Both the position numbers and the translations under genes were made by a program. This document shows positions 54,485-64,000 of a DNA stretch of 64,000 bases, in pieces. Source of the stretch: Ruminococcus sp. YE282 (GTDB lineage: Bacteria; Bacillota; Clostridia; Oscillospirales; Acutalibacteraceae); assembly GCA_900101355.1 (NCBI GenBank), contig FMUV01000002.1, forward strand, positions 1 to 64,000, read 5' to 3'. A model generated the notes under the pieces. It did not search any database, was not told the origin of the DNA, and saw nothing but the letters and a program-made list of their open reading frames with translations. How positions within the stretch are numbered: the stretch's first letter is position 1; each line of letters begins with the position of its first letter.

Positions 54485-55693
54485 TTACCTTTCTCTTAAC
54501 AAAACAGTCAAATCAATATACTCTGAACGTCTGACAGCTTTTCTGCATACAACAAAAAGTACAGCAATAAAAAAGAGCAAAATCGCAACCACATCAAAGA
54601 TATTCACACTTGTTTTAATTTCCATAATAGAGTTACCTACTAAGGAATAAAGGTATGGATTTACAAAAAAGTGCTCAACAACCACAGTTATAAAACTGCC
54701 CAATATAACTGATATAAATCCAAATACCATATACTCCGAAAACAAAATATAAAATATATGCGTGGATTTATACCCGAGAGAACGATATAAAGCAAGTTCA
54801 TTGGTCTTGTTATCTGTACTTCCTTTTACAAATAAATACAGCCCGATAATTGCTAAAACTATAAACAAAAGCAATGCACCAAGCAATATATACAGAGCAA
54901 TATTATAAAGCTGTACATCAAAATTAAGCGGCTCTTGAAAAGCATTACAATAATATGTAACCTCATTCTTTATAAAATCAACATTTGAAACATCATCTAT
55001 AAGAATTTTATATGACCTGCCGAATGATGAGGATATGTTTCTCCCGTTTGAGGTTTTAAAAAGCAATTTATCAAATTCCAACAACTCTTTCTGTGGAATA
55101 AGTACTTCACCGCTTTGAAAAATCGGGTCTGACGCATTATATGCACCTACGATTTTCAGCTTATGCAGGTTTTGACATTCATCTGCAAACTCAAGTGTTT
55201 TGCCAATCAAATCCGAGCCTGAAACTTCATTAATAATATGCTTACTTTCGTTAAAATCGCTTATTTTGTCCGGAACTAATGCAACTCCGGTCTCGTTTTC
55301 ATCGAATTTTCTTCCTGAAGTTATTTTCAAATCAAAACCGTTATGCACATATGACAGTTTATATTCACTAAATAAACTGCCGGACTCTTCTGTTGCGATA
55401 ATCTGTTCAGGTAAGGGATACATATCAACAACGTGTTCCAAGCTCTTAATTTTTGCAACACTCTCCTCTATCTCGTCATTTGACTGATTCTCATTAAACT
55501 TAGCGTCAAGTTCTCTGCAAACAATATGATTGTTTACATTGTTCTCTATATTTGATTTCAACGGAATAATTATTCCCAATGATATTAAGACAAGAATACT
55601 TTCTAACATTACGAAACACGAAAAGAATGAAATTGCAAGCTTGTTAGACAACACAGAGGCTTTAACCAACATATTAAGATATCTATTTTTCAT
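54485..55693 (-). CDS. FtsX-like ABC permease (second of the locus)
   Basis: 402 residues with MacB/FtsX layout: N-terminal helix (about 17-40), an extracytoplasmic domain of about 220 residues, then three helices (about 277-300, 325-350, 372-392). LALYRSLGYKSTHIFYILFSEY is the typical cytoplasmic coupling helix region. It is the third gene after a permease and an ATPase, overlapping the ATPase gene by 11 bp. Probably a heterodimeric transporter with the 459-residue permease. Confidence 0.85.
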   Translation of the reverse strand: MKNRYLNMLVKASVLSNKLAISFFSCFVMLESILVLISLGIIIPLKSNIENNVNNHIVCRELDAKFNENQSNDEIEESVAKIKSLEHVVDMYPLPEQIIATEESGSLFSEYKLSYVHNGFDLKITSGRKFDENETGVALVPDKISDFNESKHIINEVSGSDLIGKTLEFADECQNLHKLKIVGAYNASDPIFQSGEVLIPQKELLEFDKLLFKTSNGRNISSSFGRSYKILIDDVSNVDFIKNEVTYYCNAFQEPLNFDVQLYNIALYILLGALLLFIVLAIIGLYLFVKGSTDNKTNELALYRSLGYKSTHIFYILFSEYMVFGFISVILGSFITVVVEHFFVNPYLYSLVGNSIMEIKTSVNIFDVVAILLFFIAVLFVVCRKAVRRSEYIDLTVLLRER

Positions 55694-56363
55694 TTATGTT
55701 TTCCCCTAATACACCATCTTTCATTATGAATATCTTGTCTGCAAAATGAATTACTGCGTCATTATGACTGACAACAAGTACGCCTTTGCCTGATTCTGAT
55801 AATTTTTTCAACTCTTGGAAAATCATAATTTCATTTTTACTGTCGAGATTACCTGTCGGTTCATCGGCAAGAATAAAATCAGGTTCGTTTGCCATAGCCC
55901 TTGCAATTGCAACTCTTTGCTGTTCGCCGCCCGAAAGCTCGGACGGATAATGGTTAATACGATGAGAAAGCCCCAATCGCTCTGTAAGCTCCTCTGCCTT
56001 TTTTTTCATTTGAGCTTTATCTTTAAAATCCGGATTTATTAGCATAGGAACCATAATGTTTTCATAAACCTTAAGATGACTGTTCAGATTAAAAGCCTGA
56101 AATACAAATCCAAGTGATTTTAAACGAATATCTGCAAGCTTATTTTTGGCAACCATTGAGACATCCTCATTATTTATAATCACATTACCCGATGTACAAA
56201 TATCAAGCAATCCCGCTATTTGAAGCAAAGTGCTTTTTCCGCTGCCTGACTGTCCCATAACAGATATGAAATCTCCTTCTTTTAATGTCAAAGATACATC
56301 GTGTAAAGCCGTGACTCCGTTTTTATAAGTTTTTGTAACATTAATTAATTGTATTGTGTTCAT
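55683..56363 (-). CDS. ABC transporter ATP-binding protein, LolD/MacB type
   Basis: 226 residues: Walker [22 protein letters not shown], signature [12 protein letters not shown], Walker [13 protein letters not shown] and H-loop VVSHND. The usual partner of FtsX-type permeases. It lies between two different FtsX permease genes; start has AAGGAGAGAGT. The locus also encodes a small secreted protein. Confidence 0.92.
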   Translation of the reverse strand: MNTIQLINVTKTYKNGVTALHDVSLTLKEGDFISVMGQSGSGKSTLLQIAGLLDICTSGNVIINNEDVSMVAKNKLADIRLKSLGFVFQAFNLNSHLKVYENIMVPMLINPDFKDKAQMKKKAEELTERLGLSHRINHYPSELSGGEQQRVAIARAMANEPDFILADEPTGNLDSKNEIMIFQELKKLSESGKGVLVVSHNDAVIHFADKIFIMKDGVLGENINEK

Positions 56364-56377
56364 ACTCTCTCCTTGAT

Positions 56378-57757
56378 TTAATTATCATACATTGCATCTT
56401 TGGGTTGGATTTTGGTTATCTTTTTAACGGTTATTAATTGGCATAGAAATAATATAAACATAGCAATTACCAATGATACAACCAATAATGTAATAAAATC
56501 GCTCCATTTTACAATATAAAGTCGATTTACATAAGATTCGGAATTACAATTAATAAGATTTGCAACAGCAATAAATACAGCTGAAAAAGCACCTCCGATT
56601 AAAAAGCCTCTAAATATTAATGTAAGCTGTTCAAAAAACATTGTAAGAAATATCTGTGTGTCCTTATATCCAACAGATTTCAGCAGACCTATCTCGCCCT
56701 TGCGATTTTTAATATTAAAAACTATTGATTGAATAATAATAAAAATAAACAATACCACAGGAGCTATCACCAAAACAGAACTTGCAACATTAAGAATATT
56801 TGCCATAATAAATACGCTTTCGCTTGTTCCCAACTCGGGGTCGTTGGCACAGGTATATCCCATCTTACTTACCTCGCTATAAACATATGAAATATTATCA
56901 TATTTATCTACAACAACATAGTGTGTACGCAAACTTGGCGTGCTCCACCATTTTTCAACATCGGATTTATTAGAGTTTAAATCATATCCGCCTGCTTTTA
57001 ACTCCTGTTCAACGATACTCTTACCTGTTTTTTCAGAAACAAACACAGTTCCTCCATACCCAAAACTTGTCGGAGATTTGTAATATGTACCTACTACTTT
57101 AAGTTTAAAAACAAGAGACGGCAAACTCACCCATTCGTTTCCGCTTTGCTCATTGTTAAAGTAATTATAAAGCAAGGCAAATTTATTTGTTTCGCTTGTA
57201 GTAACCACAAGCGTCTTTCCTATAAGACTTTTGCCGTCAATGTAATCAGAATCGTCATTTTCGGAACCTGAAGACAAATCAATGGTATTAGGAACAATGC
57301 AACTGTATTCGGGTGATTCATCAAGGCTTTTACCCGCAATAACGTTTCTTTTCTCACTGCCTATTAATGATGATGTTATAATATTAGCATTTTCAGGAAC
57401 AGTAAAACTTTGTTTCTGAGCATTATTTGCATTTTCATCATCTATTTCAATCAAATCAAAGCCAATATCTCTCATACCCTGGAGCATATCAACTTCCTGT
57501 ACATGATTGATTTTTCTTATACTGTCCAATGCATCAATTGTAAGTTCTTTGTCCCACGGGTCTAATTCTAAACAACGAGACCTAAAATCATCTTTGCGTT
57601 CATTAACCGAATTAGTAACCGTAATTGAAAAACAAGGAATTAACGCCAATGAAATAACCATAAAAAACATTATACCTACAATCAAATTGCCCCTTTTATT
57701 TCCTTTTATATTAGCACGAGCTAAAAATCTAACGCTTGAAAATTTCATTGAATTCAC
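56378..57757 (-). CDS. FtsX-like ABC permease (first of the locus)
   Basis: 459 residues: N-terminal helix (about 25-48, VGIMFFMVISLALIPCFSITV), an extracytoplasmic domain of about 270 residues, and three C-terminal helices with GEIGLLKSVGYKDTQIFLTMFFEQ at the coupling helix. The end, TVKKITKIQPKDAMYDN, matches FtsX permease tails. Sequence differs clearly from the other permease, so the pair probably forms a heterodimer on one ATPase. It is downstream of the secreted-protein gene and its terminator. Confidence 0.85.
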   Translation of the reverse strand: MNSMKFSSVRFLARANIKGNKRGNLIVGIMFFMVISLALIPCFSITVTNSVNERKDDFRSRCLELDPWDKELTIDALDSIRKINHVQEVDMLQGMRDIGFDLIEIDDENANNAQKQSFTVPENANIITSSLIGSEKRNVIAGKSLDESPEYSCIVPNTIDLSSGSENDDSDYIDGKSLIGKTLVVTTSETNKFALLYNYFNNEQSGNEWVSLPSLVFKLKVVGTYYKSPTSFGYGGTVFVSEKTGKSIVEQELKAGGYDLNSNKSDVEKWWSTPSLRTHYVVVDKYDNISYVYSEVSKMGYTCANDPELGTSESVFIMANILNVASSVLVIAPVVLFIFIIIQSIVFNIKNRKGEIGLLKSVGYKDTQIFLTMFFEQLTLIFRGFLIGGAFSAVFIAVANLINCNSESYVNRLYIVKWSDFITLLVVSLVIAMFILFLCQLITVKKITKIQPKDAMYDN

Positions 57758-57762
57758 CCTTT

Positions 57763-57799
57763 AAAAATGCCAATTATCGGCAAAAGCCGATAATTGGCA
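57763..57799 (-). terminator. Internal terminator between the secreted-protein gene and the ABC genes
   Basis: TGCCAATTATCGGC and GCCGATAATTGGCA, perfect 14-bp arms with a 4-nt loop, then TTTTTAAAG on the minus strand. Placed 5 bp before the first permease gene, so the transporter is probably made by read-through at a lower level than the secreted protein. Confidence 0.9.
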
Positions 57800-57820
57800 A
57801 AGAATAAATAATTAGTAGAA

Positions 57821-58255
57821 TCAGTACCACTTAATAGTTGTTACCGAATCTCTAAAGCCACCGCCGCTCACATGATAATAATACAGTCGCCAACTTCCTG
57901 TATAATTCAATTTTCCGTAATCAACCGAAACAGGTGCCGACCTGCCATCGTATAACGTAAATGACTTATACGCAGTTTTGGTGCCGGTTGTTCCGTGTTC
58001 GGCTCTTGACTTGTTTGTGGATGAACTAGTATTATAAATTGTAGGATATCCGGCAAACTCATCCGTTACCTTAGCTGCTTGCTTCATGCTTATCCATTCA
58101 GCATCATCTGAACCGGTACCGGAATTGACACTTACTGTATGAGTATATTTTTCTGATGCGGCATTTGCACATATTGCCGTTGTAGTTGAAAGTGTACATA
58201 CAACTGATAAGGCTACCAATGCCACTCGCCTGAGTTTCATAAACCTGTAATTCAT
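57821..58255 (-). CDS. Small secreted protein, possible bacteriocin-like exported polypeptide
   Basis: 144 residues with a clear signal peptide (RRVALVALSVVCTLSTTTAICANAAS, cleavage near residue 30). The mature part of about 114 residues is Ser/Thr/Tyr/Gly-rich, has no cysteine, and ends with aromatic strands (GSWRLYYYHVSGGGF, TTIKWY). Small Sec-exported beta-rich proteins next to FtsX-type permeases recall lactococcin 972-type loci, but the similarity is in arrangement and composition only. The ATG at 58255 has GGGAGGTTTAAGT. First main gene of the locus; a terminator follows. Confidence 0.7.
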   Translation of the reverse strand: MNYRFMKLRRVALVALSVVCTLSTTTAICANAASEKYTHTVSVNSGTGSDDAEWISMKQAAKVTDEFAGYPTIYNTSSSTNKSRAEHGTTGTKTAYKSFTLYDGRSAPVSVDYGKLNYTGSWRLYYYHVSGGGFRDSVTTIKWY

Positions 58256-58277
58256 ACTTAAACCTCCCATAAATTTT

Positions 58278-58328
58278 TTATATTTGCATCTTCATACTTT
58301 TGAACACGAACACAAGATATAAGTACAT
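58278..58328 (-). CDS. Possible leader peptide upstream of the secreted-protein gene
   Basis: A 16-codon frame (MYLYLVFVFKSMKMQI) with a strong GAGGTGAGTCCA ahead of the ATG, ending 22 bp before the secreted-protein start codon. It may couple or tune translation of the next gene. No family is recognisable. Confidence 0.3.
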   Translation of the reverse strand: MYLYLVFVFKSMKMQI

Positions 58329-58439
58329 TGGACTCACCTCATTTTAAAGAATATTTTAAAAGGCCCTTTAATTATTAAATAATAACAATTATCTGCTATC
58401 TTATTAAATGAATTAGTCTAATATTTATCATTCGATTTA

Positions 58440-58445
58440 ATTATA
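58440..58445 (-). promoter_or_regulatory. Candidate -10 box of the secreted-protein locus
   Basis: TATAAT on the minus strand, about 110 bp upstream of the leader frame, without a clear -35 box. Nearby repeats of TGTTCAAAATATGTG / TGTTCGACAAAATGTG-like sequence could be activator sites. The rest of 58256-58540 holds no other gene. Confidence 0.4.
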
Positions 58446-58537
58446 ACACATATTTTGAACACATTTTGTCGAACTTTACGTTATCCTGCCAAAATAGTCA
58501 ACAAACATTTCGTTGAAGTTTTATCTATATTTTACAA

Positions 58538-58583
58538 AACAAAAAAGCATACCTGAAACAATTAAGCTTCAAGTATGCTTTTT
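58538..58583 (-). terminator. Terminator of the HtrA gene
   Basis: AAAAAGCATAC pairs with GTATGCTTTTT, followed by T on the minus strand, about 30 bp past the stop. Confidence 0.85.
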
Positions 58584-58610
58584 AAACACATTATTGTATT
58601 TTATTAAAAT

Positions 58611-60323
58611 TTATTGCCAACCAAACATTTGTGACCAAAAGTCATTGTTTGAATCAGAATCATCTGAATCGGCACTGCTGTTTTGCGTAGTTTTTGATGA
58701 ATTTTTAGTATTGCTTGATGTAGGAACATATTCGGCAAGAGTCAAAGTAAGCTCGGTAGTCTGACCGCTTCTGCTAACAGTAAATTTAACCTTATCCCCT
58801 ACCTTGCAATCCTTAAGAGCCTTATCAACATCGCTTGTTGATGAAACCTCGGTATCATTAACTTTGGTAATCAAATCAGCAGCCTTAAAACCTGCCTGCT
58901 CGGCATTTGAGCCTTTGGTTACTGATGAAACATAGCATCCTGTCTGACTCATACCGTAATAAAAAGCGGTATTTGAGTTTATATCGGTAAGCTGCATACC
59001 AAGGTCAATCTTGCCGGTAACATATCCGTATGATTTTAGGTCGTTGATTATATCAAGAACATTGTTAATCGGGATAGCAAACGAAATACCTTCAACCTCT
59101 GTTGCACTGTCCTTAGCATTTGTTATACCAATCAACTCGCCGTTTGAATTGAAAAGACCGCCGCCTGAGTTACCTGGGCTAATCTGGGCATTTGTTTGAA
59201 GAAGAGTCATATTGTTATCATCAATCTTTACTTCACGTGCAAGTGCACTGATAATACCGTCGGTAACAGTTCCGCCGAGTTCGCCAAGCGGATTACCGAT
59301 TGCAACAACATAATCGCCGACTGCAAGGTTTGAACTGTCGCCGAATGTTGCCGGGGAAAGACCTGTTGCGTCAATCTTTAACAACGCAATATCGTTGTCC
59401 TTGTCGCCGCCGACAAGAGTTGCAGTATAATTTGTTGTACCGTCTCTGAGTGTAACAGTGATATTGTTAGCACCTTCAATTACATGGTAATTTGTGATAA
59501 TATAACCGTCATCAGATATAATTACACCCGAACCGGCACCCTGCTGTACATACTGCTGGGCAAAATTTCCGGTTACAACTGCTTCGGTAGCAATTTCAAC
59601 CACACTGTCAGCAACCTTTTTTACTACATCAGATGTGGTAGAAGTTGAATTTGACGCATTAGACGATGTATTGCTTGCAGATACCTGATTTACTGTCAAG
59701 CCGTTTGAATTTCCGTTGCCGAGGCTGTTTGCAAGGTATCCTCCGCCGAATCCGACTGCACCCGAAGCAACAACTGTTACTGCAAGCATTGCTGCGATAA
59801 AACCTCTTGATACAGGCTTTTTGGGCTTTTTAACCTTGTTCTTCTTTGGCTTGCCTTTTGCTTTGGGAGCCGACTGAGCATTGTACTGAGAATATGTTGT
59901 TCCGCCGTAATTGGGGTTAGAAGAATATCCGTTGTATGTGCTCTGCTGGTTATTATAGTTATACGAGTCGCCGTATGAAGAACTTTGGTTTGACGTTGAA
60001 GATGTGTCGGATGATGAATAAGGATTGTAGCTTGTTGATGAATACGCATTATCATAGTTGTTCGGGTTATGAGAAGCGTTTTCATTATTTCCGTTTACGT
60101 ATGAATAATGATATTCATTGCTTGAAGTTTGCTGCTGTGTGGAATCGGAATTCCATTCATAGGAACTTTCGCCCGAAGCATTCTCCTGCTCAGAAGACTG
60201 TTCCTGTGTATCAGCCGATGAACTTTTGATGTCTTCAAAATTATCTGTCTTATCGTTTGGCTCGCTGTTAGGTTCTATATTTTCGCCGTTTAAGTCTTTA
60301 TCAAATTCATAAAAATCTGCCAT
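58611..60323 (-). CDS. HtrA-like membrane-anchored serine protease
   Basis: 570 residues. A long Ser/Asn/Tyr/Gln-rich cytoplasmic region (about 1-165), a basic KPKKNKVKKPKKP stretch, one membrane helix (about 180-203), then a trypsin-like domain with His280 (NYHVIEG), Asp311 (DNDIALLKID) and Ser386 (GNSGGGLF), and a PDZ domain (about 465-550). It degrades or refolds damaged envelope proteins. The ATG at 60323 has CTGGAGGAATTAATT; an in-frame extension to 60476 is rejected. The low-complexity N-terminus is longer than usual. Confidence 0.93.
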   Translation of the reverse strand: MADFYEFDKDLNGENIEPNSEPNDKTDNFEDIKSSSADTQEQSSEQENASGESSYEWNSDSTQQQTSSNEYHYSYVNGNNENASHNPNNYDNAYSSTSYNPYSSSDTSSTSNQSSSYGDSYNYNNQQSTYNGYSSNPNYGGTTYSQYNAQSAPKAKGKPKKNKVKKPKKPVSRGFIAAMLAVTVVASGAVGFGGGYLANSLGNGNSNGLTVNQVSASNTSSNASNSTSTTSDVVKKVADSVVEIATEAVVTGNFAQQYVQQGAGSGVIISDDGYIITNYHVIEGANNITVTLRDGTTNYTATLVGGDKDNDIALLKIDATGLSPATFGDSSNLAVGDYVVAIGNPLGELGGTVTDGIISALAREVKIDDNNMTLLQTNAQISPGNSGGGLFNSNGELIGITNAKDSATEVEGISFAIPINNVLDIINDLKSYGYVTGKIDLGMQLTDINSNTAFYYGMSQTGCYVSSVTKGSNAEQAGFKAADLITKVNDTEVSSTSDVDKALKDCKVGDKVKFTVSRSGQTTELTLTLAEYVPTSSNTKNSSKTTQNSSADSDDSDSNNDFWSQMFGWQ

Positions 60324-60451
60324 AATTAATTCCTCCAGTCTGAACAGCACTTGTTGTTCTTTATGATGGCTTAATAATAAAGCCGAAAAGTGAAAATTAT
60401 ATGAACTCACATTGAAATGATTATGAATATTGTGAGATATTATACATTTTA

Positions 60452-60484
60452 AAATAAAAACAGATTGCTCGCACAATCTGTTTA
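60452..60484 (-). terminator. Terminator of typA-exonuclease unit
   Basis: AAACAGATTG pairs with CAATCTGTTT, T-tract on the minus strand. The hairpin overlaps the exonuclease stop codon. Confidence 0.82.
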
Positions 60485-61378
60485 ATTATCGCCGGTCTTA
60501 TTTCCCTTTGACTCACAATCGGTATTTTCATCAGGCTCAGGTTTGTAATACACCTTTTTATTAACCTGTATACCATCATATTTCTTTTTAAAGTATACTC
60601 TGCCTATAAAGGCTCTTTTGCAATCGTTACACTCAAAATTTGCCGAAAAGCCCTTATTTCTGCTTTTCCACTTTGAAGTGCGTTTGGCGGTACCTCCGCA
60701 CAGTTTGCAATTAAACTCAAGTTGGCTTTTATCAATTTCAGGAGAATTTAAGTCAGTGATAAAATGAGCCTTAAATTTAATCCTATGATAAAAATCATCA
60801 TTATCAGTGTCTTCAATGTAATCCTGTATATGATACTTATCAATCAGCTTTTTAACGCATTTGAGACTGAGCACCGCGTCGGCGGTCGCCCTGTGATGTT
60901 CTTCCTCTGAAAAACCAACTTTGAGTTCTTCGGCACAGGTTGAAAGACCAATCTGCTGAGATGCATTGTATATACCCATTGACTTTTCGCAATATTTTTG
61001 AATATCACAGTACTTTTTAAGAAACGGCACATGATAATCATTATAGTAATACATATAATTATCTATCAAAGCGTGAATATCCGAATTGCCCCAAGTCATA
61101 ATTACGCAATCTGAGGAAAACTCGGTAAACATTTCGGATGCTTGCTGAAAGGTGATACCGTTATCTTTAAGTTCATCATTAGTAATTTTGGTAAGTTCAC
61201 TGACGCGGTTACAAATTTTTTTACCTATCTGAGGTATAATCAAGGTTGAAAATGTATCAATTATATTAAAATCATTATCAACCTTAACTGCACCAAACTC
61301 AATTATTTCGTTTATAAATTTTCGTTCAGACTTGCTGTATGAACCGTTCCATTCTAAATCAAGTATTATATAGTTCAT
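60482..61378 (-). CDS. DEDDh 3'-5' exonuclease with C-terminal zinc ribbon
   Basis: 298 residues. The exonuclease fold has Exo I ILDLEWN (Asp7, Glu9), Exo II WGNSDIHALIDN and Exo III HHRATADA (His and Asp), as in DnaQ/RNase T/KapD-type enzymes. From about 222 there are CKLCGG and CNDC pairs that can form a zinc ribbon for nucleic-acid binding. Exact substrate (RNA or DNA) unknown. It overlaps typA by 4 bp (ATGA) and is cotranscribed with it. Confidence 0.85.
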   Translation of the reverse strand: MNYIILDLEWNGSYSKSERKFINEIIEFGAVKVDNDFNIIDTFSTLIIPQIGKKICNRVSELTKITNDELKDNGITFQQASEMFTEFSSDCVIMTWGNSDIHALIDNYMYYYNDYHVPFLKKYCDIQKYCEKSMGIYNASQQIGLSTCAEELKVGFSEEEHHRATADAVLSLKCVKKLIDKYHIQDYIEDTDNDDFYHRIKFKAHFITDLNSPEIDKSQLEFNCKLCGGTAKRTSKWKSRNKGFSANFECNDCKRAFIGRVYFKKKYDGIQVNKKVYYKPEPDENTDCESKGNKTGDN

Positions 61379-63195
61379 TTTTTACGGAAAGCCTGCTTCA
61401 TTCTCTGTTCCTTTGAAAGTATGCGCTTTCTCATTCTTATGCTCTCAGGAGTTATCTCAACAAGTTCATCATCAGCGATAAATTCAAGGCATTGCTCAAG
61501 TGACATCTGAGTCGGAGGCGTAAGCTTAAGAGCGTCATCGGAACCTGAAGCACGCGTATTTGTAATATGCTTTTTCTTGCATACGTTAACTGTTATGTCT
61601 TCTGCTTTTGGACTTGCACCCACAATCATACCCTCGTAAACCGGCACACCGGGTCCGATAAACAATCTGCCTCTTTCCTGAGCAGCATACAAACCGTAGG
61701 TTACAGTTTCGCCGGTTTCAAACGCAATCAAAGAACCCTGATGACGGGTGATAATTTCGCCCTTAAACGGTTCATAACCGTCAAACACGTGATTCATAAT
61801 TCCGTTGCCGTTTGTATCTGTAAGAAATTCAGGTCTATAACCCATAAGTCCTCTTGCAGGGATTCTAAACTCAATGTGAGTAACTCCGCCGTCACGTGTA
61901 CCCATATTAATAAGCTCAGCCTTACGGGAACCGAGTTTTTCCATTACGGCACCTACGTATGAATCCGGAACTTCGATGATAAGAAATTCCATCGGTTCGC
62001 AAAGTTTGCCGTCAATGGTTTTGGTAATTACCTGAGGACGTGAAACCTGAAATTCATAATTCTGACGTCTCATTGTTTCAATAAGTATTGAAAGGTGAAG
62101 CTCACCTCTGCCCGAAACCTTGAATGTATCGGCACTGTCTGTTTCTTCGACACGCAGCGCAATGTTTGTCTCTGTTTCTTTAAAAAGTCTGTCACGCAGA
62201 TTTCTTGAAGTTACGTATTTACCTTCTCTGCCGGCAAACGGAGAATTATTAACAATAAAGTTCATTGATACGGTAGGTTCGTCAATTTTAACAAACGGAA
62301 GCGGCTCTACACAATCTGTTGAACAAATGGTTTCACCTATATTAATGTCCTGAACACCGCTTATGCAAACCAAATCGCCAAGCTTTGCCTCGTCGCACTC
62401 AATTCTTTTAAGTCCCTCAAACTGATACAGCTTTGCAATTCTTACATTTTGTGTTGTGCCGTCGGTATGGCACAGTACAGCTGTCTGACCGTTCTTAGCA
62501 ATACCTCTTTCAACTCTGCCGACGCCGATTCTTCCTACGAATTTATCGGAATCAATGTTAGAAATAAGTATCTGCAAACCTGCATTGAGTTCTCCCTGAG
62601 GAGCAGGAATTTCATTTACAATCGCATCAAACAGCGGCTTCATATCAGTGCCGGGGTTGTTATAATCCGTGCTTGCATATCCGTCACGTGCAGAAGCATA
62701 TATTACAGGAAATTCCAGCTGGTCTTCATCAGCACCAAGCTCAATAAACAAGTCGAGAACCTCGTCAACTACTTCTTCGGGACGAGCACCCGGACGGTCG
62801 ATTTTGTTAAGCACTACAAGAGGCTTTTTGCCTAATCCAAGAGCTTTCTTTAATACAAAACGAGTCTGCGGCATACAGCCCTCAAAAGCGTCAACAAGAA
62901 GTACAACGCCGTCAACCATCTGAAGAATACGCTCAACTTCGCCGCCGAAATCAGCGTGTCCCGGAGTATCCACGATATTGATTTTAATACCGTTATACAT
63001 TATGGCTGTCGGCTTTGAAAGAATTGTGATTCCGCGTTCACGCTCAAGGTCATTGGAGTCCATTACTCTGTCTTCTACCGTTTCATTGCTTCTGAAAACA
63101 CCGCTTTGCTTTAAAAGCTGGTCAACAAGAGTAGTTTTGCCGTGGTCAACGTGGGCAATAATTGCAATATTTCTTAAATCTTCTCTTACGTCCAT
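61375..63195 (-). CDS. typA: Ribosome-associated GTPase TypA/BipA
   Basis: A 606-residue translational GTPase related to EF-G. G1 [15 protein letters not shown], the G2 region with [11 protein letters not shown]3 DTPGHADF, G4 NKIDRPGA, then EF-G-like domains and the TypA-specific C-terminus ([13 protein letters not shown]). TypA helps 50S assembly and growth under stress. Good length. First gene of its unit. Confidence 0.97.
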   Translation of the reverse strand: MDVREDLRNIAIIAHVDHGKTTLVDQLLKQSGVFRSNETVEDRVMDSNDLERERGITILSKPTAIMYNGIKINIVDTPGHADFGGEVERILQMVDGVVLLVDAFEGCMPQTRFVLKKALGLGKKPLVVLNKIDRPGARPEEVVDEVLDLFIELGADEDQLEFPVIYASARDGYASTDYNNPGTDMKPLFDAIVNEIPAPQGELNAGLQILISNIDSDKFVGRIGVGRVERGIAKNGQTAVLCHTDGTTQNVRIAKLYQFEGLKRIECDEAKLGDLVCISGVQDINIGETICSTDCVEPLPFVKIDEPTVSMNFIVNNSPFAGREGKYVTSRNLRDRLFKETETNIALRVEETDSADTFKVSGRGELHLSILIETMRRQNYEFQVSRPQVITKTIDGKLCEPMEFLIIEVPDSYVGAVMEKLGSRKAELINMGTRDGGVTHIEFRIPARGLMGYRPEFLTDTNGNGIMNHVFDGYEPFKGEIITRHQGSLIAFETGETVTYGLYAAQERGRLFIGPGVPVYEGMIVGASPKAEDITVNVCKKKHITNTRASGSDDALKLTPPTQMSLEQCLEFIADDELVEITPESIRMRKRILSKEQRMKQAFRKK

Positions 63196-63479
63196 AATAT
63201 TTACGTCCCCTAAAAATCAATTTGTTTTACATACGTTATAATTATATCATTATAGCATTTCAATTTCAATTTGTAAATTTCATCACCTTTTATGACAATA
63301 TACGATATATTTTGAACAATTTTCCGATATAACTTTTGAATAGTCGGGTTTTCAATATTTTGTGCTTTCAGGCGCAATTTTTTCTTTACATCCACTAAAG
63401 ATTGTTATATAATTAACATAGTTGTTTTTGTTATAATATATAAATGAAAACAAAATCCATTAAAATTTGGAGGTATTTT

Positions 63480-64000
63480 ATGGGATACACAATTGCGCAG
63501 AAAATCATTAAAGAACATCTTCTGAGCGGTGAAATGGTTGTCGGTAACGACATCGGAATCAAGATTGACCAGACACTTACTCAGGACGCAACAGGAACAA
63601 TGGCTTACATTGAATATGAGGCTATGGGTATTCCACGTGTTAAGACAGAAAAAAGCGTAGCTTATATCGACCACAACACATTACAGACAGGTTTTGAAAA
63701 TGCAGACGACCACAGATTCATTCAGTCTGTGTGCAAAAAGCACGGAATATATTTTTCAAGACCCGGCAACGGCATTTGCCACCAGGTTCACCTTGAAAGA
63801 TTCGGCAAGCCAGGCAAAACACTGATTGGTTCAGACAGCCACACCCCAACAGGCGGCGGAATCGGTATGCTTGCAATCGGTGCGGGCGGACTTGACGTTG
63901 CTGTTGCAATGGGCGGAGGCGCTTATTATATTACTATGCCCAAAATGGTCAGAGTAAACCTGACAGGAAAGCTCAGCCCGTGGGTTTCGGCAAAAGACAT
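63480..64000 (+). CDS. Aconitate hydratase, N-terminal part
   Basis: An open frame of 173 codons that runs off the right edge, beginning MGYTIAQKIIKEH after TTTGGAGGTATTTT. GNDIGIKIDQTLTQDATGTMAYIEYEA, YIDHNTLQT and GSDSHTPTGGGIGMLAIGAGGLDVA match the clostridial aconitase group related to mitochondrial/homoaconitase-type enzymes. It isomerises citrate and isocitrate with a 4Fe-4S cluster; the cluster cysteines lie beyond the edge. A TATAAT box is seen near 63434-63440. Confidence 0.92.
   Translation, partial: MGYTIAQKIIKEHLLSGEMVVGNDIGIKIDQTLTQDATGTMAYIEYEAMGIPRVKTEKSVAYIDHNTLQTGFENADDHRFIQSVCKKHGIYFSRPGNGICHQVHLERFGKPGKTLIGSDSHTPTGGGIGMLAIGAGGLDVAVAMGGGAYYITMPKMVRVNLTGKLSPWVSAKD

Noticed and set aside
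60324..60476. Longer N-terminus for the HtrA-like protease
   Set aside because: The extension is non-conserved and overlaps the exonuclease terminator; the ATG at 60323 has CTGGAGG.

Overview
The window is AT-rich chromosomal DNA from a spore-forming, low-GC Gram-positive anaerobe, most likely a clostridial member of the Oscillospiraceae/Ruminococcaceae. Pointers are strong GGAGG ribosome binding sites, frequent GTG/TTG starts, spore genes (cotJABC, a SleC-like cortex lytic protein, a YlmC/YmxH protein, a SpoIID-like protein), a T-box before thrS, the CdaA/CdaR c-di-AMP pair and a secreted protein ending in a dockerin-like calcium-binding module. It is mostly ordinary chromosome. No tRNA, rRNA, CRISPR array or prophage was seen; the only mobile DNA is the end of an IS256-type transposase at the left edge.

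Layout. 1-360: transposase tail and a large palindrome. 579-8006: three adjacent leftward transcription units (DUF2325/DUF3793/flavodoxin; small membrane protein/P1B-type ATPase; ABC ATPase/long FtsX-like permease). All three carry the same operator, GTTAG-N6-CTAAC, so this block looks like one local regulon. 8100-17700: rpsB-tsf, a SleB-like hydrolase, ylmC, degV, the dockerin protein, pyrB with a PyrI-type zinc ribbon, and tex. 17800-25500: small membrane proteins including TspO, a pseudokinase with TM-PASTA-YARHG, a large polytopic membrane protein, a two-gene SleC-like cortex-lysis unit and a small zincin. 25500-33750: dnaG-sigA, a YigZ-family gene, rpmE, thrS with its T-box and a VanY-like protein that has lost its zinc ligands. 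33900-35860: SpoIID-like gene and cotJABC. 35900-46500: acetyltransferases, an XRE regulator, fhs-tsaE-tsaB-rpiB, an FtsW/RodA protein, cdaA-cdaR, and a cysteine-desulfurase-like gene with DUF3343. 46550-51500: BcrA-type ABC exporter and lysine/DAP genes asd-dapA-dapB. 51560-54440: queA-tgt-yajC. 54480-58450: a small secreted protein gene followed, after an internal terminator, by permease-ATPase-permease. 58540-64000: HtrA protease, DEDDh exonuclease, typA and the start of an aconitase gene.

How the parts fit. Several units serve the envelope and sporulation: c-di-AMP synthesis, DAP supply, FtsW/RodA, SleB- and SleC-like enzymes, HtrA, YajC and the spore coat. Within this theme three proteins keep a recognisable fold but lack residues needed for catalysis (pseudokinase, VanY-like, SpoIID-like), which suggests binding or regulatory roles. 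The strongest candidates for something undescribed are the shared-operator regulon at 579-8006, the pseudokinase-PASTA-YARHG protein, and the secreted-protein/dual-permease locus at 54485-58328. Functions are inferred from motifs read by eye; no database search was run.
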